From contig JASEVX010000355.1 in assembly GCA_031761405.1 (NCBI GenBank), forward strand, positions 106,062 through 170,061: a stretch of 64,000 nucleotides of DNA, written 5' to 3'. Within the stretch, counting starts at the first letter, position 1; each line of letters opens with the position of its first letter. Made by a program: the position numbers and the translations under genes. The notes under the pieces are model-generated. The model was not told the DNA's origin. It searched no databases and saw only the letters and a list, made by a program, of their open reading frames with translations. This document shows positions 1 to 10,900 of the stretch, piece by piece. Source of the DNA: Serripes groenlandicus. Lineage: Eukaryota > Mollusca > Bivalvia > Cardiida > Cardiidae.

Positions 1-76
1 GAGCTCGGGTTCGAACTCACAACCCCTGGATTGACAGCCCGCTTGGCTACCGACTGAGCTACCGGGGCTCGGCGAA
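1..76 (-). repeat. tRNA-derived SINE head, fragment
   Basis: Read on the minus strand this is a tRNA-like promoter region. It has a box A-like stretch (TAGCTCAGTCGGTAG) and a box B-like stretch (GAGTTCGAACCCGAGCTC). The same head occurs intact at 1210-1503 and in plus orientation at 14683. The rest of the element lies outside the window. It is not a functional tRNA, because no acceptor stem pairs. Confidence 0.7.
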
Positions 77-137
77 AACAAAACGGATACAAAAGCAGGA
101 CCAGAATCCAGCGATCATTATATACAACTGACTACGT

Positions 138-632
138 ATGTACAGGACCGTCCCTGGTATCTACCTGCACTGTACTGTTACTGTACAGGAACGTCCCTGG
201 TATCTACCTGCACTGTACTGTTACTGTACAGGACCGTCCCGGGTATCTACCTGCACTGTACTGTTACTGTACATGAACGTCCCTGGTATCTACCTGCATT
301 GTACTGTTACCGTACAGGAACGTCCCTGGTATGTACCTGCACTGTACTGTTACTGTACAGAAACGTCCCTGGTATCTACATGCACTGTACTGTTACTGTA
401 CAGGAACGTCCATGGTATCTACCTGCACTGTACTGTTACTGTACAGGAACGTCCCTGGTATCTACCTGCACTGTACTGTTACTGTACAGGACCGTCCCAG
501 GTATGTACCTGCACTGTACTGTTACTGTACAGGACCGTCCCAGGTATGTACCTGCACAGTAGTGTTACTGTACAGAAACGTCCCTGGTATCTACCTGCAC
601 TGTACAGGAACGTCCCCGGTATCTACCTGCAG
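138..632. repeat. 43-bp minisatellite (about 11-12 copies)
   Basis: A unit of 43 bases containing CTGGTATCTACCTGCACTGT is repeated head to tail with few substitutions. The last copies are shortened. Because 43 is not a multiple of three, reading frames rotate through the copies and stay open by chance (102-165 codon frames). These are not genes. From 640 to 930 nothing recognisable follows. Confidence 0.9.
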
Positions 633-933
633 TAGATGAACTTTAAAAACATCAAAGGAAAAGGATATCACAATTGTGTTTGCCAACAGTTTGTCACTTT
701 CCAAATCAGTTCACATTGGTTATATTATAATTCTCCTGTTTGAATTTGACATTTTGTCATAGTTGAATCAATTTGGACAAGTCTATTATCTGGGTTACTA
801 TGACGTATTAGAATCCCCTTATATGACATACAAGGCAAAAGGATGCACATTTTCAATAAGTTATGTCTAATGGTTAGATTTAAAACAGACGTGTTTATAG
901 ATCTACACAGATCTTTTTTAAAAGTATAAATTC

Positions 934-1150
934 TTAATCCTTTTTTTTTCACACATAGACGCTTCAGCGGCAGACGACATTTGATAACATTGTGACAAAA
1001 TAAGATTGTTTTCATAGTGTGCAATTGCCTCTTTTGCCACAATGTTTTCAACTGTATTCACTAAGTATTCGTTCATTTGTATAGAGTTTCCATACGCTTT
1101 GACTAAATCATTTTCAAAGTCGTCTGCTGCAGATTTGTTGTATGTAGAAT
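934..1150. mobile_element. Family A hairpin element (MITE-like), degenerate
   Basis: This is an old copy of the commonest short element in the window. It carries the family landmarks: a CACATAGACGC-like left end, GCAGACGAC, a GATAACATTGTGACAAAA / CTTTTGCCACAATG inverted core, and AAGTCGTCTGCTGCAGA near the right end. The terminal inverted repeats (TTAACCCTTTCCC family consensus) are decayed here. Confidence 0.65.
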
Positions 1151-1209
1151 AAAGATTGATTATTTGTTTACCTGATATGATATTTATCTACAGTCGTCTC
1201 CTTTGAAAA

Positions 1210-1503
1210 CAATTGATTGATTGATTGGGGTTTAACGCCGTTTGTAACAATTTCTCAGTTATATCACGGCGGCCAGTTCACTTATTCATGCATTTCCTGG
1301 TTTTCTCACACCAGTACTCCACACAACAATCTTCCCAAGCAACTGGCTGCTTTTCCACATAGACTTATAGCCCATTGGTGGAAGACGAATGACGCATGTC
1401 GCATTGACTTTTGTCAATCTTCGGAAAGAAAGTTGGCCGAGCCGGGATTCGAACTCACAACCCCTGGATTGACAGCTACCGACTGAGCTACCGGGGCTCG
1501 GCC
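1210..1503 (-). repeat. tRNA-derived SINE, near full length
   Basis: On the minus strand the element starts with a tRNA-like head (box A TAGCTCAGTCGGTAG, box B GAGTTCGAATCCCGGC). A body follows that recurs at 14683, 18720, 24510 and 36845. The tail is the AT-poor motif GGCGTTAAACCCCAATCA followed by TCAATCAA repeats. The body contains the landmark CAACTGGCTGCTT, read on the + strand. It is a dispersed, non-coding retrosequence. Confidence 0.8.
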
Positions 1504-1689
1504 CTTTGAAAACAAACAATTGGGTAAGACCATTATACAAATTGGAATCGGCCAAAGTGCAGTTGAAATCGTCGTGAAAAAAGGGGAATGACTCTTGTTT
1601 ATGTACCCAAACAACCATCTGTCATGTGCATATAGTGTTTTGCGCCGGTTTCAACATGTTTTAGAACATTATTTCACGCATCATATCAG

Positions 1690-2112
1690 TTACTAATTAG
1701 GTCCCTTTATCCTGACATCAGCGAGTCAGTCGTAAAGCTAACCCCAAAATGCTGAGAGGCAAGGATATAAGGGAAACAATTACTACCATGTTAAAAGTCT
1801 TTGGTATGAATCGAATGAATGTATATTGTTTTATGGCGCATCGACAGCTAAGGTCATTTAGCGCGCAATTAAATTTAATTATTTATGATCCCTGGGTAAA
1901 CAAACCAGTACTAGGCTAGAAAATGTGCCTTGCCCAAGGGCACTCCACCATGACCGCAGTGCCGCGACTGGGTATCGAACCCGGGACACCCGGTTTCGAA
2001 ATCCCCGACGCTAACCACTCGATCACAGCGGATTCCTTGGTATGAATCGACCGGGAATCGAACCCGCAACCTCCCGTACCAGAAGCAGACGTTTATCACA
2101 ATACCACCGATT
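1690..2112 (-). repeat. Second tRNA-like SINE family, composite remnant
   Basis: This holds two box B-like motifs in minus orientation (GGTTCGATTCCCGG near 2050; CCCGGGTTCGATACCC near 1975) and a body motif, TGATCCCTGGGTAAACAAA, that recurs at 41280 and 47545. The 1690-1780 part resembles the fragments at 20826 and 34540. Two SINE-like units seem to be joined or nested. Confidence 0.55.
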
Positions 2113-2135
2113 CGGCGATGTTATGTAAATTGGAG

Positions 2136-2340
2136 TTAACCCTTTCGCTGCAATTATAAGGCTTTTGCAAACAATGCAGATTCAGGTGAGACAGTTCGTG
2201 ACGAGCTGTCTCACATGAATCTGCATTGTTTGCTACTTAATAATTAATCTTTACTACCAAATTAACTGTTGGACGAAAAGTGGAGTGGTCCAATTTTCAA
2301 CGTGGTAGAGTCAACTTTGTGAAATTCGGTAGTAATTATA
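2136..2340. mobile_element. Family D hairpin element
   Basis: It begins with TTAACCCTTTCGCTGCAATT and contains the palindromic core GAGACAGTTCGTGACGAGCT. The right half carries the AAAAGTGGAGTGGTCC motif shared by the copies at 6105, 14050, 25452, 27206 and 32516. Its ends suggest TTAA targeting. From 2341 to 2857 I see no feature. Confidence 0.65.
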
Positions 2341-2857
2341 ATTAAATGTCGTCTGTTTACGGTAAAGGATTGAACGATTGAAAGATTGAAGATCTCAACT
2401 TATGATGAGGCATTGTTTGGCTATATTTAGACTGGCCCGCCCGTACGAAATGTCACACAAGTTGGACTTTGTGACCAGTGTAGAACCAGATTATCCTGTG
2501 CAAACGCACTGCACTGTCTGATCTAAATCTAAACGGTTCACCGATGACTTACATACGCGGGTTAGACGTATCGATAAACGTGTGAAGATTCGAAAAGATG
2601 TAGTAACTGTACAGACTGATTTCAACCTACACTGTTCAGAAATGCCAACTTGTATACATATTATCCAATGGACAGGCTCAAATGACAATGCGGGTACAAA
2701 TGTCTTTTGATAGGTAAATTGACTATTGGAAAAGAAGGTACATGTATGTACACTTAGATGTGTAGGAATTATAATGTGTAGGATTAGTGTGTTGGTATGG
2801 TAGGTATATACTTTGATTAATTAAGCAGTTCTCCAGGAAAACCATCCTGAACATAAT

Positions 2858-3122
2858 TCAGCCGTTCCGCGAGAAAACCAACATAGTGGACTCTGCGTAT
2901 TGTATCGAGCCGGATCAGCCTAAGCATGCCGCACAGGCTAGTCCGGACAGACACTTTTCGCCTTCTATGGGTTTTTTGTTTCAGGAATAATTACTATAAA
3001 TCTCTATCACCCCCTGTGACGGAATGTGTCGGCCCAGATCAGCCTTCGCGAACCGCGCAGGCTGATCTTGGTCGATACATTACGCAGAAGCCATAATGTT
3101 GGTTTACTCGCAGGACGGCTCA
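2858..3122. mobile_element. Family B terminal-inverted-repeat element
   Basis: The left end reads GCCGTTCCGCGAGAAAACCA and the right end is its inverted partner, TGGTTTACTCGCAGGACGGC. GC-rich internal hairpins sit around AGCATGCCGCACAGGCT and CGCAGGCTGATCT. It recurs at 15648, 33908, 40675 and 41515 and inside composites at 11506, 30881 and 51626. It is non-autonomous and has no open frame. Confidence 0.8.
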
Positions 3123-3315
3123 ATTAACAAAATTGAAAAAAGACATGCCTACATATTCATGCTAATTATGCAAATGAAGACTGTTTTATTGAAGTTTCTT
3201 GAAATCTACTATCTATGAATGATTGAATAACAGTGCAGAGCTGGATCAGACTGCGGGGTTAAAATGCCTTAGGGTTGGTTTTCGAAGACTGCCACTCATT
3301 TATTTTGTCATTCTA

Positions 3316-3356
3316 TGATGATGATGATGATGATGATGATGTTAATGATGATGATA

Positions 3357-3399
<43 letters not shown>

Positions 3400-4115
3400 C
3401 GATGATGATAATGAAGACGATCATGCCGGTGACAATGATGCTGATGATGATTTTGATGATGTTGATGATGATGTTGATGTTGATGATAAAGACGATAACG
3501 ACGATGCTCTGAATGATGATGACGATGTCAATTATGAAGTTGTCTATTGTGAAGATGTCGATTATGACGATGTCGATTATGACCATGTCGATTATGACGA
3601 TGTCTATTATGACTGTGTCAATTATGACGATGTAAATTATGACGATGACGATTATGACGATGTCGATTATGACGATGTCTATTATGACTGTGTCAATTAT
3701 GACGATGTCAATTATGACGATGTCTATTATGACTGTGTCAGTTATGACGATGACGATTATGACTATGTCTATTATGACTGTGTCGATTATGAAGATGTCG
3801 ATTATGTTGATGTCGATTATGACGATGTCAATTATGACTGTTGATTATGAGGATATCGATTATGACTGTTTCAATTATGACGATGTCAATTATGACTATG
3901 TCGATTATGACTGTTTCAATTATGACGATGTCAATTATGACGATGTCAATTTTGACGATGTTGATTATGACGATGCCGATTATAACGATGTCTATTATGG
4001 CTGTGTCAATTATGACGATGCCAATTTTGACGATGCCAATTATGACTATGTCGGTTATGACGATGTCGATTATGGCTGTTTCAATGATGACGAGGTCAAT
4101 TATGACTGACAACTA
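3316..4115. repeat. GAT microsatellite and 15-bp minisatellite
   Basis: Perfect and near-perfect GAT repeats (3316-3480) pass into a 15-bp unit, GACGATGTCGATTAT, with many variants to 4110. One frame is open for 189 codons (3275-3844) and is almost pure Asp/Tyr/Val. The same stretch is open on other frames and on the minus strand, as expected for a stop-free trinucleotide-based repeat. I do not call it a gene. Confidence 0.9.
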
Positions 4116-4219
4116 TGACGATGTCAATTAAGATGATGGTGATGGTGATGATGATACAAATGAGGATAAAGATGAAAATGAAGATGATGCTGCTGCTGAT
4201 GATGATACATATGACCTAT

Positions 4220-4760
4220 GATTTTCGAAGAGTGTCGCTAATTCTATGATGATGATGATGAAGACGATTATGATGGTGGTGATGCTAATGATTATGATGA
4301 TTTTGATGATGTTGATTTTGATGATGATGTTGTTGTTGTTGTTGTTGTTGTTGCTGCCGTTGTTGTTGATGATAAAGAAGATGTTTTGGATGATGATGAC
4401 GATGTCAATTATGAAGATGTCTATTATGAAGATGTCGATTAGGACGATGTCGATTAGGACGATGTCGATTAGTACGATGTCGATTATGACTGTCAATTAG
4501 GACGATGTCGATGATGACGATGACTATTATGACGATATCGATGATGACGATGTCTATTACAACCATGTCTATTATAACCATGTCAATTATGTTGATGTTG
4601 ACTATGACAATTTAAATTATAACTATGACGGTTATGATGATGTCAATTATGACGATGTCGATTATGACCATGTCGATTATGAATATTGTCGACAATGACT
4701 GACAATTATGACGATGTCAATTAAGATGATAGTGATGGGGATGATGATGAAAATGAGGAT
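4220..4760. repeat. Second copy of the GAT/15-bp minisatellite block
   Basis: This repeats the layout of 3275-4140: a TTTTCGAAGA-like lead, GAT repeats, a GTT-rich tract (4328-4370), 15-bp units, then the same exit motif GACGATGTCAATTAAGATGA. The whole block was probably duplicated and then diverged. It ends about 150 bases before the start codon of the GT92 gene. Confidence 0.8.
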
Positions 4761-4906
4761 GAAGATGAAAATGAAGATGATGATGAAGATGTCGCCTTTG
4801 CCTACGGCGACGCCTTTGACTATGAAAATGTTTATGACTTTGATGACCATGTTGTTGACTTTAATAATGAAGTATCCACTATCTAATTTTACAGATTTAA
4901 GGAACC

Positions 4907-4984
4907 ATGAGAGGATTTCTCCGTGTCTTGGCCCTCGCCCTGGCATTAACCTTCATCGTGTATATGAAGGTACAACTGTCATTC
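4907..4984 (+). CDS. GT92 coding exon 1: signal anchor
   Basis: This encodes 26 residues: a basic start (MRGFLR), then about 14 hydrophobic residues. It ends at TTC followed by GTAAGT at 4985, phase 0. Reading on through the donor meets a stop after about 20 codons. The start is the first ATG after ACAG at 4891-4894, in the context GGAACCATGA. Confidence 0.75.
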
Positions 4985-7900
4985 GTAAGTAAATTGGACT
5001 GCTTAAGGTTCCTCTGGACACAGAAACAGAAAATCATTGGGTATCAATGATTGAAGCCGAAGTTTGCGACATTTGTTTCACGTTTGATGTCAAATGGTTG
5101 ACCTTGAACTGTTATTGATTAACGATAAAACAGTTGACCTTGAACAGTTATTGATAAATGATAAAATGGTTGACCTTGAAAAGTTATTGATAAAATGATA
5201 AAATGGTTGACCTTGAGAACAGTTATTGATAAAATGATAAAATGGCTGACCTTGAACAGTTATTGATAAATGATAAAATGGTTGATCTTGAACAGTTATT
5301 GATAAACTAGTTGAACTTTTACAGTTATTCTTAAATTGGTTGATCTGGAACAGTTATTGATAAAATGATAAAATGGTTGACCTTGAACTGTTATTGATAA
5401 CTGATAAAATGGCTGACCTTGAACAGTTATTGATGAATGATAAAATAGTTGACCTTGAACAGTTGTAGATAAAATTCTAAAACGGATGACCTTGAACAGT
5501 TATTGATATCATGATAAAATGGCTGACCTTGAACAGTTATTGATAAAATGATAAAATGGTTGACCTTGAACTGTTATTGATAAAATGATAAAACGGCTGA
5601 CCTTGAACAGTTATTGATACCATGATAAAATGGTTGAAATGATTTGTTATTGATATCATGACAAAATGGTTGAAATGATTTGTTATTGATAAAATGATAA
5701 AATGGTTGACCGTGAACAGTTATTGATACAATTATTCTGCTCTTGCCCACGTTAACTGGGGTATTTTTAAACAAAAAACAAATCCTTGGACTTTGTCTAC
5801 CTAATTTTGCTTGTACAACCATTTTACTTTACTTTATTCTTTTGTTTTAGTATATTCAAAATAAAAAAAACTTCTTAGTTTCTCCATTTTCTTGACATAC
5901 TGACACCTTCTCTAATACTTTGAGAAAACAGAATTGCTTGCACGTAGTTGCATGTTTAAAACACTGGTGTTCTAATTTTGTTGGAAATCAAATCCATACG
6001 AATAAAGCCTGTGTTTATTTTCGCAAAACTTGGCTTCAATCATACCCAGTACTTTCTTCTGAAGTATTCATGGGAACCTTAACCCACTGTCAATCACTCT
6101 ATATTAACTCTGTCACTGCCGATGTGATCAAAGTCGACTCTTACATGTTAAAATTGGGACCACTCCATTTTTCGTCCAACATGAAATTTGGTAAAGTCTA
6201 ATTTTAAAGTGGCGAACAATTCAGATTTCAGGAGGGACAACTCGTTATGAGCTCGTTATGAACGGCCTCACCTGAATCTGAATTGTTTTAAAACGCCGTT
6301 AATTGCCTTTCGCAGTGAAAGGGTTTATGTTATAATGCTTGAATTAAACGTGTTTTCAGTGTTACGTGCATCGCTTACTGCGGTATTGCAGCTATATCAC
6401 GGACACGGTTCATGTTATAATGCTTGAATTAAACGTGTTTTCAGTTTTACGTACACCGCTTACTGCAGTATTGCAGCTATATCACGGACACGGTTCATGT
6501 TATAATGCTTGAATTAAACGTGTTTTCAGTTGTACGTGCACTGCTTACTGCAGTATTACAGCTATATCACGGACACGGTTTATGTTATAATGCTTGAATT
6601 AAACGTGTTTTCAGTTTTACGAACACCGATTACTGCAGTATTACAGCTATATCACGAACACGGTTTATGTTATAATGCTTGAATTAAACGTGTTTTCAGT
6701 TTTACGTACACCGCTTACTGCAGTATTGCAGCTATATCACGGACACGGTTCATGTTATAATGCTTGAATTAAACGTGTTTTCAGTTGTACGTGCACTGCT
6801 TACTGCAGTATTACAGCTATATCACGCACACGGGTCATGCTACATCTATAATGCTTGAATTAAAGGTGTTTTCAGTGTTACGTACACCGCTTACTACGGT
6901 ATTGCAGCTATATCACGGACACGGTTTATGTTATAATGCTTGAATTAAACGTGTTTTCAGTTTTACGTACACCGCTTACTGCGGTATTGCAGCTATATCA
7001 CGGACAAGGTTCTTGTTATAATGCTTGAATTAAACATGTTTTCAGTCTTACGTTCACCGCTTACTGCAGTATTGCAGCTATATCACTGACACGATTCATG
7101 TTATAATGCTTGAATTAAACGTGTTTTTAGTTTTACGTACACCCCTTACTGCGGTATTGCAGCTATATCACGAACACGATTCATGTTATAATGTTTGAAT
7201 TAAACGTGTTTTCAGTTTTACGTACACCGCTTACTGCAGTATTGCAGCTATATCACGGACACGGTTCATGTTATAATGCTTGAATTAAACGTGTTTTCAG
7301 TGATACGTACACCGCTTACTACGGTATTACAGCTATATCACGGACACGGTTCATGCTATAATGCTTGAATTAAACGTGTTTTCAGTGATACGTACACCGC
7401 TTACTACGGTATTACAGCTATATCACGGACAAGGTTCATGTTATAAAGCTTGAATTAAACGTGTATTAAGTTTTACGTACACCGCTTACTGCGGTATTGC
7501 AGCTATATCACGGACACGGTTTATGTTATAATGCTTGAATTAAACGTGTTTTCAGTTTTACGTACACCGCTTACTACGGTATTGCAGCTATATCACGGAC
7601 ACGGTTCATGTTATAATGCTTGAATTAAACGTGTTTTCAGTTTTACGTACACCGCTTACTGCGGTATTGCAGCTATATCACTGACACAGTTCATGTTATA
7701 ATGCTTGAATTAAACGTGTTTTCAGTTTTACGTACACCGCTTACTGCAGTATTACAGCTATATCACTGACACGGTTCATGTTATAATGCTTGAATTATAA
7801 GTGTTTTCAGTTTTACGTACACCGCTTACTGCAGTATTGCAGCTATATCACGGACACGGTTCATGTTATAATGCTTGAATTATAAGTGTTTTCAGTTTTA

Positions 7901-10900
7901 CGTACACCGCTTACTGCGGTATTGCAGCTATATCACGGATACGGTTCATGTTATTAGTCGCCGGGCAGAAGCCCGCGACTTCTATTTTTAATAGCTTTTC
8001 GGAAATCACATGGGAGGGCGGCTTATTATTAGAAAGAAACAAATCTAGATGATTTGAACATATTACAATTGTGGTTGTTTACGAACACTAATAAATGACA
8101 CATCTAAAATGAAATAAATATTCCGATTTTTTAATGTTTGCAGTTTTTTTTATTTCACTCGCATTTAAGTTTTTTGTCTTATTTACGAAGACAAAAGTGG
8201 TCCCTTCAAGACGTGAACCAACACCCCCTAATGCAGACTCTTATGTGTCATCATTGAGGTCAATTTCGGATTCTCCTTTTAATAGCAATTTTAACTTACT
8301 AAATGTTGTTTTCATGTTCAAAGAGATGTCTTGATTTGTATAGAATTCATTTAATAATGTTAATCCATGAATATCTAAAGTAGGAACTGTTTCTAAGCTA
8401 AATATAGACCCTATTCTGTTGTGTAGTTTCGTGACCTTTAACATCGATTTTCGCGCATGCGCATTTCGATATGAAAAAGCGAGTGATATTATTTTATTTT
8501 AGACAAGTACAAGACGAATGTTTGACGCAAAGCGTCAAAGAGAAGCCGCAATATTTCGTTGTACATGTAGAAATAAGAAAAAAAGAACATTTTTAAATCC
8601 ACAAACAATAGAACAATTTAAACTGTAGACGGTATTGCTGATATATTTCTCCTTTTGAAGACTTTTGTTTTCTTCAAATTACCTCCCTTTAGAGCAATAC
8701 CAGGATATTTACCTGGTGATTCGAATAAGATTGACAAACATTGAAATTATATGAATGAATACTATTATTTAAATAAGTAACAACAGCAAAATTAAATTAA
8801 AGCCAGATAAATGTGTACACATTTCGTTAATTTGTTATAGATACCCTAATGTATAGATATGAATATAAACTTTATAAGCAAATGTTTTCATTTCATCGTT
8901 CCTTAAGTTTGAATAGACTAAGGAAAGTCAAGAATACATAAATAAATCAATGCAGTCTTTTCCGGCGACATTGATGCCTTGCATCAACTTTCTCTTGTAA
9001 TGCTTGAATTAAACGTGTTTTCAGTTTTACGTACACCGCTTACTGCAGTATTGCAGCTATATCACGGACACGGTTTATGTTATAATGCTTGAATTAAACG
9101 TGTTTTCAGTTTTACGTACACCGCTTACTGCAGTATTGCAGCTATATCACGGACACGGTTCATGTTATAATGCTTGAATTAAACGTGTTTTCAGTTTTAC
9201 GTACACCGCTTACTGCAGTATTGCAGCTATATCACGAACACGGTTTATGTTATAATGCTTGAATTAAACGTGTTTTCAGTTTTACGTACACCGCTTACTG
9301 CAGTATTGCAGCTATATCACGGACAAGGTATATGTTAAAATGCTTGAATTAAACGTATTTTCAGTTTAACGAATACCCCTTACTGCGGTATTGCAGCTAT
9401 ATCACGGACACGGTTTATGTTATAATGCTTGAATTAAACGTGTTTTCAGTTTTACGTGCACTGCTTACTGCGGTATTGCAGCTATATCACGGACAAGGTT
9501 TATGTTATAATGCTTGAATTGAACGTGTTTTCAGTTTTACGAACACCCCTTACTGCGGTATTGCAGCTATATCACTGACACAGTTCATGTTATAATGCTT
9601 GAATTAAACGTGTTTTCAGTTTTACGTACACCGCTTACTGCAGTATTGCAGCTATATCACGGACAAGGTTCTTGTTATAATGCTTGAATTAAACGTGTTT
9701 TCAGTTTTACGTACACCGCTTACTGCAGTATTGCAGCCTTGAATTAAACGTGTTTTCAGTTTTACGTACACCGCTTACTGCGGTATTGCAGCTATATCAC
9801 GGACAAGGTTCATGTTATAATGCTTGAATTAAACGTGTTTTCAGTTTTACGTACACCGCTTACTGCAGTATTGCAGCTATATCACGGACACGGTTCATGT
9901 TATAATGCTTGAATTAAACGTGTTTTCAGTTTTACGTACACCGCTTACTGCGGTATTGCAGCTATATCACGGACACGGTTCATGTTATAATGCTTGAATT
10001 AAACGTGTTTTCAGTTTTACGTACACCGCTTACTGCAGTATTGCAGCTAATTATCACGGACACGGTTTATGTTATAATGCTTGAATTAAACGTGTTTTCA
10101 GTTTTACGAACACCCCTTACTGCGGTATTGCAGCTATATCACGGACACGGTTTATGTTATAATGCTTGAATTAAACGTGTTTTCAGTTTTACGTGCACTG
10201 CTTACTGCGGTATTGCAGCTATATCACGGACAAGGTTTATGTTATAATGCTTGAATTAAACGTGTTTTCAGTTTTACGAACACCCCTTACTGCGGTATTG
10301 CAGCTATATCACGGACACGATTCATGTTATACTGCTTGAATTAAACGTGTTTTCAGTTTTACGTACACCGCTTACTGCAGTATTGCAGCTATATCACGGA
10401 CACGGTTCATGTTATAATGCTTGAATTAAACGTGTTTTACGGTATTGCAGCTATATCACGAACACGGTTCATGTTATAATGCTTGAATTAAACGTGTTTT
10501 ACGGTATTGCAGCTATATCACGGACACGGTTCATGTTATAATGCTTGAATTAAACGTGTTTTACGGTATTGCAGCTATATCACGGACACGGTTCATGTTA
10601 TAATGCTTGAATTAAACGTGTTTTACGGTATTGCAGCTATATCACGGACACGGTTCATGTTATAATGCTTGAATTAAACGTGTTTTACGGTATTGCAGCT
10701 ATATCACGGCACGGTTCATGCTATAATGCTTGAATTAAACGTGTTTTACGGTATTGCAGCTATATCACGAACACGGTTCATGCTATAATGCTTGAATTAA
10801 ACGTGTTTTGCGGTATTGCAGCTATATCACGGACACGGTTCATGCTATATTGCTTGAATTAAACGTGTTTTACGGTATTGCAGCTATATCACGAACACCA

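Noticed and set aside
138..639. 165- and 102-codon frames
   Set aside because: 43-bp minisatellite read through in rotating frames.
2040..2115. Possible tRNA gene on the minus strand (also 18900-18990, 25368-25440 and 31760-31840)
   Set aside because: Box B-like motifs are present but acceptor and D stems do not pair, and the bodies are shared SINE sequence.
3275..3844. 189-codon Asp/Tyr/Val-rich open frame
   Set aside because: It is a GAT-based and 15-bp tandem repeat that stays open in several frames on both strands. There is no domain and no splice or start context.
5920..6201. 93-codon open frame
   Set aside because: Its second half lies in a family D element, and there is no splice or domain support.
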